Assembly (NCBI GenBank): GCA_910579075.1
Contig: CAJTSV010000123.1
Span: forward strand, 1 to 10,721
Direction of reading: 5' to 3'
Length of the DNA stretch: 10,721 bases
Origin: an uncultured Eubacterium sp.
Lineage (GTDB): Bacteria; Bacillota; Clostridia; Lachnospirales; Lachnospiraceae
Below are positions 5,520 to 10,721 of this stretch, piece by piece (the stretch's first letter is position 1; each line of letters begins with the position of its first letter). The translations under genes were made by a program, and so were the position numbers. The notes beneath the pieces are model-generated. The model did not search any database and was not told the DNA's origin. It saw nothing but the letters and a program-made list of their open reading frames with translations.

Positions 5520-5551
5520 CAGCTGTATTGGAAAGAAAGGAAGTATGGATT

Positions 5552-6226
5552 ATGCATGCAGTATTACAGACGAATCATTTATGCAAGTATTATGGCACGG
5601 GCGAGAATCAGGTGAAAGCCGTTGACGGTATCAGCCTTGCCATCGCGCAGGGAGAATTTACAGCGATTGTCGGGAAGTCGGGCTCGGGCAAAAGCACGCT
5701 GCTGCACCTGCTCGGCGGGCTGGACACGCCGACATCTGGCAGTGTATTCATAAGGGGAAAAGATATTTTTCAGATGAAGGAAGAAGAACTGGCTGTGTTT
5801 CGCAGGAGAAAAATCGGCTTTGTATTCCAGGCATATAACCTGGTATCGTCGATTAATGTCTGGGAAAATATTGTGCTTCCACTGGGGCTGGATAAGCAGC
5901 GGGTGGATGAAGCGTATATCAAAGACCTGATTGCAACGCTTGGCATGGAAAACCGGATTCACCATCTGCCCAATGCACTTTCCGGCGGACAGCAGCAGAG
6001 GGCGGCCATTGCAAGGGCACTTGCCACAAAGCCGGATATTGTGTTTGCGGATGAGCCGACCGGAAACCTGGACTCGCGTTCGAGCGGGGAAGTCATTGCA
6101 TTGCTGAAAATGTCTGCGAAAAAGTATGGGCAGACGGTTGTCATGATTACGCATGATGAAGAAATTGCACAGACAGCTGACCGGATTATGGTCATGGAAG
6201 ACGGACGGGTGGTGAATTTTGCATGA
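5552..6226 (+). CDS. ABC transporter ATPase (MacB/LolD/BceA class)
   Basis: ATP-hydrolysing subunit, 224 residues, of the group that works with FtsX-fold permeases. Motifs are complete: Walker A G-K-S-G-S-G-K-S-T (41-49), Q-loop Q93, signature L-S-G-G-Q (143-147), Walker B ending D-E-P with catalytic E168, D-loop G-N-L-D (171-174) and H-loop H201. The F-Q-x-Y-N-L-V stretch and the length are typical of MacB/LolD/BceA relatives. ATG 5552 is chosen because GAAAGGAAG (5535-5543) lies eight bases upstream; an in-frame GTG at 5516 falls inside a hairpin and would add 12 residues without homology to the family. The stop overlaps the permease start in an ATGA tetranucleotide, giving translational coupling and equal stoichiometry. 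It is 131 bases after the kinase, with operator-like repeats in the gap. Substrate is unknown; peptide antibiotic removal or cell-envelope signalling is inferred from context. Confidence 0.96.
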   Translation: MHAVLQTNHLCKYYGTGENQVKAVDGISLAIAQGEFTAIVGKSGSGKSTLLHLLGGLDTPTSGSVFIRGKDIFQMKEEELAVFRRRKIGFVFQAYNLVSSINVWENIVLPLGLDKQRVDEAYIKDLIATLGMENRIHHLPNALSGGQQQRAAIARALATKPDIVFADEPTGNLDSRSSGEVIALLKMSAKKYGQTVVMITHDEEIAQTADRIMVMEDGRVVNFA

Positions 6227-8640
6227 ATACAATTACGATGGTTGCGTGGAGCAATAATAAGAAAAATAAAACAAGAAGCATTCTCATTATGCTGGCCGTT
6301 TTTCTGTCTGCGGTGCTGCTGACCGTTATCAGCACGTCAGCTTATGGACTTATTCATATGGAAAAAGAAAATGCAGCCGGGAAATATGGGAGCGATTATG
6401 GCATTTTCCGGTCTGTAAAGCCAAAGCAGCTTGAGGAAATGAAGCGGCATGGAGAATTTTCACTGACCGGAGTGACGGCTTCCGCCGGAATGGCAGATGT
6501 TGAAGGGGTTTACGGGCTGTTTATGTCGGATGCAAATTACCGGGAAATGTCAAACCTGGCATCCCTGCTGTCCGAGGGAAGCTTCCCGGAAAAGGAAAAT
6601 GAGATTTTAGCCCAGCGGGAATTTTTTGAGGTTATCGGATATGGGGATGTTCAAATCGGGGATTCCGTGACGTTTCCGTACCGTGCAGATTTAAAACATG
6701 GATTTGAGCCGGTGGAATTTGTTGTCAGCGGGTTTATGGAAGTGCCTGATACAGGCGTGCCGCAGACAGTGTTTTCCGCATATGTGTCCGAGGCGTTTTA
6801 CCACGCGCAGATTGCGGAGGATGACTGGCAGTATACCGTATCTTTCCGGCTTTCTGAGGATGTGCCGATTACTTACGACAGTGCGCAGGAGGTTATAGAA
6901 GCAATTGCAGCAGACTGCGGGATTTCAAAACAAAATGTTTCCATAAACACCATGTATCTGCTGTATACGCTGAATCCGGGGACAGAAACCCTGTTCGTAT
7001 GCGGGGTGACGGCGCTTGGAATTATCCTGTTTTCGGTGGCTGTCATCTATAATATTTTTCAGGTCGGCATTGTGCAGAATATCCGCGAGTATGGAAAAAT
7101 CCGTGCACTTGGCGCAACGAAGAAACAGATGAAAAAGCTGATTTTTGATGAGGGCATGTTTCTGGCTGCATGCAGTATTCCGCCAGGCATTCTTGCAGGA
7201 TATGGCACGGCGTGGGCAGGCTTTCAGTGGCTGATGAAACAGTCCGTCCAAGTGGATGGGAAAATGGAGCAGGTCCGTCTTTTTTCCCTGCCCTGCCTGC
7301 TGCTGGCAGCGGGGATGGCGTTTCTTACCATGCTGCTGGCCCTGCACAGGCCGATGAAAATCGTAAGCTCTATTTCTCCGGCAGATGCCCTGCGCTATAT
7401 GGAAAGCACCGGAACCAGAAATGCAGGCATCCGAAAGGGCAGGAAAAATCTGTCCGTCTGGTCGCTGGCCGCAGCCAGCATTGCGGCTGACCGGAAGCGG
7501 ACGGTCAGGACGATACTGACAATGGGGCTCTCCTGTGTCCTGTTTGTTGTGCTGGCAAACTGTGCAGGCAATATGGACCCCGGATATGATGCCAGGAATT
7601 ATGTGGAAAAAGGGCAGTTCCTGATTGAACTGGATTATTCCATCGGGGACGAAGCGTACCCGGAAAACAATCTGGATGCTGTGTTAAAGGATAATCCACT
7701 GAATGACGAAATCATAAAAAAGATTCAGGAAGTGGACGGCGTTACCGGGGTGTGGACGAGGAATATCCTGCTGGCGGACATAAATGGCAGCCAGGAGGTG
7801 GCAGAAGTCTTAACGGAAGCTGATTTTGAAAAGAAAAAACAGGGGCCGTCCTGCATGGGGAGACTGGAATATGAAGACAGTCTGGAACAGAATACGGTTT
7901 ATTACGGCTGGTCGCATTTTATGGAAGATTACGGGTATGTGACGGGCCAGGATATTTCCATGGAACTGCAAAACGGGACTTCCAGCGTTTCTATGACAGG
8001 GACACTGGCCGGAGCATTTGGAAGCAGCAGTGCTTCGTGGGTGATTACGGAGGATATGTACAGGAAGCTGAATCTGCAGGGAGATTCGCCGGGCATGCTC
8101 TGGGTGGACTGCAGGGAAGAAGATGCAGCAGTCGTGCGCACCGAACTGGAACAGCTTCTGCAAGGCGTGGAGCATGTGGAGCTTACGGTATTTTCGGATG
8201 TGCTGGACCGGTCGGAACTTGGTGTCAGAATGATAAAGGTTGTCTGTTACCTGTTTTTAGCAGTGATTGGCATGATTGGGTTTATGAATCTTGCAAATAC
8301 GATGATTATGAGTATTGTGACAAAAAAGCAGGAATATGGAATCCTGCAGGCGGCCGGCATGACCAGCCGGCAGCTGAATGCAGTCCTGCAGATACAGGGG
8401 CTTCTGTTTTCAGCAGGGACGGTGCTGGCGGCTGTAATTGTCGGGCTTCCGGCAGGGTACGGGCTTTTTCGGTTTGCGAAAGAGAATGGCATTTTCGGGC
8501 TGAATGTGTACCATGTTCCGGTGGCGGAGCTGGCCTGCATGATAGCAGCAATCGGGCTGCTGCAGGCAGCCGTATCTTATCTTCTGAGCAGGAACCTGAA
8601 AAAAGAGTCGCTGGTGGAACGCATCCGGCATCAGGAATAA
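6223..8640 (+). CDS. FtsX-type ABC transporter permease, two-part
   Basis: Membrane partner of the ATPase, 805 residues with two FtsX-type halves. Predicted segments: TM1 about 18-43, a first extracytoplasmic domain of about 210 residues, TM2-4 about 255-280, 310-335 and 352-376, a cytoplasmic link, TM5 about 428-446, a second extracytoplasmic domain of about 225 residues, and TM6-8 about 672-697, 722-745 and 767-788. Each half carries the FtsX coupling motif after its second TM: E-Y-G-K-I-R-A-L-G-A-T-K-K-Q (near 290-302) and E-Y-G-I-L-Q-A-A-G-M-T-S-R-Q (near 704-717), so the gene arose by duplication and fusion. This 8-TM layout differs from BceB, which has 10 TMs and one large domain. Proteins of this class usually act mechanically on envelope substrates or peptides rather than as importers. 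The start overlaps the ATPase stop by four bases. Substrate unknown. Confidence 0.94.
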   Translation: MNTITMVAWSNNKKNKTRSILIMLAVFLSAVLLTVISTSAYGLIHMEKENAAGKYGSDYGIFRSVKPKQLEEMKRHGEFSLTGVTASAGMADVEGVYGLFMSDANYREMSNLASLLSEGSFPEKENEILAQREFFEVIGYGDVQIGDSVTFPYRADLKHGFEPVEFVVSGFMEVPDTGVPQTVFSAYVSEAFYHAQIAEDDWQYTVSFRLSEDVPITYDSAQEVIEAIAADCGISKQNVSINTMYLLYTLNPGTETLFVCGVTALGIILFSVAVIYNIFQVGIVQNIREYGKIRALGATKKQMKKLIFDEGMFLAACSIPPGILAGYGTAWAGFQWLMKQSVQVDGKMEQVRLFSLPCLLLAAGMAFLTMLLALHRPMKIVSSISPADALRYMESTGTRNAGIRKGRKNLSVWSLAAASIAADRKRTVRTILTMGLSCVLFVVLANCAGNMDPGYDARNYVEKGQFLIELDYSIGDEAYPENNLDAVLKDNPLNDEIIKKIQEVDGVTGVWTRNILLADINGSQEVAEVLTEADFEKKKQGPSCMGRLEYEDSLEQNTVYYGWSHFMEDYGYVTGQDISMELQNGTSSVSMTGTLAGAFGSSSASWVITEDMYRKLNLQGDSPGMLWVDCREEDAAVVRTELEQLLQGVEHVELTVFSDVLDRSELGVRMIKVVCYLFLAVIGMIGFMNLANTMIMSIVTKKQEYGILQAAGMTSRQLNAVLQIQGLLFSAGTVLAAVIVGLPAGYGLFRFAKENGIFGLNVYHVPVAELACMIAAIGLLQAAVSYLLSRNLKKESLVERIRHQE

Positions 8641-8648
8641 GATTTTCA

Positions 8649-8677
8649 TTGATTTTACATTCCATATAAGCTATGAT
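8649..8677 (+). promoter_or_regulatory. Promoter for the CxxC protein / FNT genes
   Basis: TTGATT (8649-8654), a 17-bp spacer and TATGAT (8672-8677) match the sigma-A consensus at 4 and 5 of 6 positions. Transcription would start near 8684. This places the in-frame ATG at 8673 inside the -10 box and supports 8730 as the start of the next gene. Confidence 0.6.
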
Positions 8678-8729
8678 AGGGCAGAGAGGTGCATTTGATG
8701 ACAGGCAGCCGGGAAAGGAAGTGGGAGGC

Positions 8730-8954
8730 ATGTTTTTTCAGAAAAAGAAACCGGAAAAAACAGAAATACGAACTTATGACACCATAAATGAAAAACCGGT
8801 TTTAAAATGCAGCATCTGCAATGGCGAACAGGTAGCCGGATTTAAAGATATACGTACAGGAAAGTTCCATGAGGTCATGTTTGTGCGGGATGAGAAGGAT
8901 TTGCAGCAGTTTAAGGAAATGTATGGACTAACAGAGGTCGTAAAAGAGTATTAG
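8730..8954 (+). CDS. Small conserved-looking CxxC protein, 74 aa
   Basis: A 74-residue soluble protein with a Lys-rich N-terminus (M-F-F-Q-K-K-K-P-E-K) and the motif C-S-I-C-N-G-E-Q-V-A-G-F-K-D at 27-40. The two cysteines (C27, C30) could bind metal or be redox active, but a second CxxC is missing, so a classical zinc ribbon is not complete unless it dimerises. Later residues (H-E-V-M-F-V-R-D...D-L-Q-Q-F-K-E-M-Y-G-L) look like a small alpha/beta fold. It resembles short uncharacterised proteins I associate with Lachnospiraceae; I cannot assign a function. ATG 8730 is preferred over in-frame ATG 8673: AAAGGAAG (8714-8721) lies eight bases upstream, and the promoter at 8649-8677 would exclude the longer form. 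It is 40 bases before the FNT gene and likely co-transcribed with it. Confidence 0.8.
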   Translation: MFFQKKKPEKTEIRTYDTINEKPVLKCSICNGEQVAGFKDIRTGKFHEVMFVRDEKDLQQFKEMYGLTEVVKEY

Positions 8955-8994
8955 GAAAGCCGGGAATCAGAAGGATAAAAGGAGCAGACAACAG

Positions 8995-9609
8995 ATGAAT
9001 CGATATTTACATGCATTTGTGCTGGCAGTTCTGGCCGGTATTGCGATAGGAATTGGCGGAACCGTATATTTATCCATGGATAATAAAACAGCGGGAGCAC
9101 TTATGTTTACGGTGGGGCTTTATACCATCTGCATCCACGGGCTGAACCTGTATACGGGAAAAGTGGGATATGCGCCAAACCAGCCGGCTGCATATCTGCT
9201 GGACCTTCTGGTTATCTGGGCCGGAAACCTGGCCGGAACCGGAATGGCCGCGCTGGGTGTGCGCCAGACGAGAATCAGCGGCATTGCGGATAAGGCGGCA
9301 GCGCTCTGCGAGGTGAAGCTGCAGGACAGCATGGCCAGCCTGTTTCTGCTGGCGGTATTCTGCGGGTTTTTGATGTTTATCGCCGTGGATGGCTATAAAC
9401 AGTCAGGCAGTCCTGTGATTTTGTTTCTGGGAGTCGGGGCGTTTATCCTGTGCGGGTTTGAACACTGCATTGCGGACATGTTTTACTTTTCCGTGGCAGG
9501 CATGTGGCCCGGGCGTGCTGTGGCGGCTGTGCTGGTGATTACGCTTGGAAATTCTGTGGGCGGGATTTTGATACCGCTGGCTAAAAAGAATGCAGTGCGG
9601 ATTAATTAA
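8995..9609 (+). CDS. Short formate/nitrite transporter (FNT) family protein
   Basis: Integral membrane channel of the FNT family, which passes small anions such as formate, nitrite, hydrosulfide or lactate. At 204 residues it is shorter than FocA or NirC (about 270-285). Six hydrophobic segments remain: near 7-28, 33-50, 65-88, 112-131, 139-153 with the following loop, and 172-194. The pore motif G-F-E-H-C-I-A-D-M-F-Y-F-S at 154-166 matches the FNT consensus around the central histidine (H157 here, H209 in FocA). G-I-G-G-T-V near the N-terminus and N-S-V-G-G at 186-190 are also typical. K108 before the fourth segment may be the conserved FNT lysine. The first extramembrane regions are trimmed. 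AAAAGGAG (8977-8984) precedes the ATG. Family is likely; substrate cannot be told. In a fermenting anaerobe formate or lactate export is the usual guess. Confidence 0.82.
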   Translation: MNRYLHAFVLAVLAGIAIGIGGTVYLSMDNKTAGALMFTVGLYTICIHGLNLYTGKVGYAPNQPAAYLLDLLVIWAGNLAGTGMAALGVRQTRISGIADKAAALCEVKLQDSMASLFLLAVFCGFLMFIAVDGYKQSGSPVILFLGVGAFILCGFEHCIADMFYFSVAGMWPGRAVAAVLVITLGNSVGGILIPLAKKNAVRIN

Positions 9610-9649
9610 GCTTTTACAGGCAGAAGGAACCAGACAGGAGTAAAAAATC

Positions 9650-10327
9650 ATGGGTAACATAACGATATTTCATGGCTCGCCGGAAATACGTGAAAAACCA
9701 GTTTATGGACTGGGGAAAAAATATAATGATTACGGACAGGGTTTTTACTGTACGCAAAATATAGAACTGGCGAAAGAGTGGGCCTGTACAGAAGGAAAAG
9801 ATGGATATGTAAACCAGTATGAAATAGATTTAGATGCATTAAGCATATTGAATTTATCTGATGATGAATACACGATACTGCACTGGCTGGCCCTGCTGGT
9901 GGCATATCGAAGAATCCGTATTTCAACACCTGTTATGAAGCGGGGGATTCAGTGGCTGGAAAAAAATTTTCGGATAGATATCCGCAGTTATGATGCAGTC
10001 AGGGGATATCGTGCGGATGATTCTTACTTTTCCTTTGCACGCGCTTTTCTGAATAATGAAATTTCCCTGGAACAGCTTTCCTATGCAATGCGTTTAGGCA
10101 GGCTGGGTGAGCAGTTTGTTCTGAAAAGCCGGAAAGCATTTCAGATAATACGTTTTTTATCTTATGAGCCTGTAAGTCACAAAGAGTATTTTTTCAAGCG
10201 CAGAACACGCGATGAACAGGCACGTGCTGCTTATCGTGCACAGCTCGAACAGGATGACATCAATGGTCTTTATATGAGGGATATTATCCGGGAGGAGGTG
10301 CGCCCAGATGATCCGCGCTTACAATGA
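9650..10327 (+). CDS. DUF3990 protein, putative ADP-ribosyltransferase fold
   Basis: 225-residue cytoplasmic protein of the DUF3990 family, which is related to ADP-ribosyltransferase-like toxins. Visible family motifs are F-H-G-S (7-10), N-D-Y-G-Q-G-F-Y-C-T (26-35), A-K-E-W-A-C (41-46), V-N-Q-Y-E-I-D-L (54-61), L-H-W-L-A-L-L (77-83), D-A-V-R-G-Y-R-A-D-D-S-Y-F (115-127) and L-G-E-Q-F-V-L-K-S (152-160). By analogy with ART enzymes, H8, a residue in G-F-Y-C-T and E154 or Q155 would line the NAD site; this is inference. AGGAG (9636-9640) is nine bases before ATG 9650. The gene begins 40 bases after the FNT gene with no terminator between. Its last 20 bases overlap the next gene, indicating co-translation. 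The known setting of the family suggests a toxin or effector with a neighbouring partner; activity is unproven. Confidence 0.88.
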   Translation: MGNITIFHGSPEIREKPVYGLGKKYNDYGQGFYCTQNIELAKEWACTEGKDGYVNQYEIDLDALSILNLSDDEYTILHWLALLVAYRRIRISTPVMKRGIQWLEKNFRIDIRSYDAVRGYRADDSYFSFARAFLNNEISLEQLSYAMRLGRLGEQFVLKSRKAFQIIRFLSYEPVSHKEYFFKRRTRDEQARAAYRAQLEQDDINGLYMRDIIREEVRPDDPRLQ

Positions 10328-10721
10328 GATGTATCTGGATGATGCAATGCGTAATCTTGGAGAAGCAGTTGACTATGCGGCGAACTGCTGTAATATAAAT
10401 CCAGATACATTTATGGAGATGTTCCTGAAAAGCAGTTTTTCCAGACAGTTTGAAACGGGAGTTCCGAGGGTTGTTTCCGGCATGTCTGGTACGGAAATGG
10501 TTCTGGAAATTGCATGGCAGGCCGGGATTACGGCAGAGCTTCCAGAACCGCAGACAGAGTACGGGTATTCCATGGAGTATTGGTGTGGGTGGATTCTGGC
10601 CTATTATCAGTGGTATAGCGGGTATCGGTTTCAGGATATTATTTCCAGCCTGCCGATGCGGGAAATCGCAGGCCTGTACCCGGCACTGCACGAATCGCCG
10701 GAGGAAAAATTTGCAGAAACA
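10308..10721 (+). CDS. DUF3990 partner protein, 3' end outside window
   Basis: The frame opens at ATG 10308 and stays open for 138 codons to the window edge. GGGAGGAGG (10290-10298), inside the DUF3990 coding region, gives a near-ideal ribosome binding site nine bases upstream, and the gene overlaps the DUF3990 end by 20 bases in another frame. The product starts M-I-R-A-Y-N-E-M-Y-L-D-D-A-M-R-N-L-G-E-A and later has E-Y-W-C-G-W-I-L-A-Y-Y-Q-W-Y-S-G-Y-R-F-Q-D-I-I and L-Y-P-A-L-H-E-S. Aromatic E-Y-W-x-G-W-x-L-A-Y-Y-Q-W-Y proteins of this type occur next to DUF3990 and similar genes in Clostridia, as far as I recall, but I know no assigned function. It is predicted soluble and helical. The tight overlap suggests an antitoxin or adaptor for the DUF3990 protein, which is inference. 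Confidence 0.85.
   Translation, partial: MIRAYNEMYLDDAMRNLGEAVDYAANCCNINPDTFMEMFLKSSFSRQFETGVPRVVSGMSGTEMVLEIAWQAGITAELPEPQTEYGYSMEYWCGWILAYYQWYSGYRFQDIISSLPMREIAGLYPALHESPEEKFAET

Overview
The window looks like chromosomal DNA from a Gram-positive anaerobe of the class Clostridia, most likely a Lachnospiraceae member. The grounds are strong AGGAG-type ribosome binding sites, TTG starts, a 444-residue NADP-type glutamate dehydrogenase, a histidine kinase/ABC/FtsX-permease module, a short FNT-family channel and DUF3990. Genus is not resolved. All genes read on the plus strand.

Layout. (1) 1-1543: an AT-rich accessory module. An FRG-domain protein is open to the window's left edge and is followed by an unrecognised 118-residue protein. 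The junction packs a consensus promoter, a terminator-like hairpin and the ribosome binding site of the second gene into about 55 bases. (2) 1674-3008: gdhA, monocistronic, closed by a strong hairpin terminator. (3) 3078-4037: nearly 1 kb with no convincing gene. It holds an extended -10 promoter, several hairpins and inverted repeats, an AT-rich dyad and a 59-bp-period direct repeat directly before the next gene. (4) 4038-8640: sensor kinase, ABC ATPase and a large two-part FtsX-type permease. This resembles the peptide-antibiotic sensing and resistance loci of Firmicutes, but no response regulator gene lies in the window. A TGTAAG palindrome between kinase and ATPase is a candidate operator. 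(5) 8649-9609: a well-formed promoter, a small conserved CxxC protein and a short FNT-type channel. (6) 9650-10721: a DUF3990 protein, probably of the ADP-ribosyltransferase fold, whose end overlaps a second gene that runs off the right edge. This is a plausible two-gene toxin/antitoxin-like pair.

How the genes fit together. The kinase should sense an extracytoplasmic signal and, through a regulator encoded elsewhere, control the ATPase/permease pair; that pair is translationally coupled by an ATGA overlap. gdhA is housekeeping nitrogen metabolism. The two edge modules (FRG + partner, DUF3990 + partner) share one plan, an enzyme-like larger protein followed by a small protein, and look like accessory or defence/conflict genes around a core region. 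The observations most worth checking are the nested promoter/RBS-masking hairpin at 1135-1189, the missing response regulator, and the DUF3990 pair with its 20-bp overlap.
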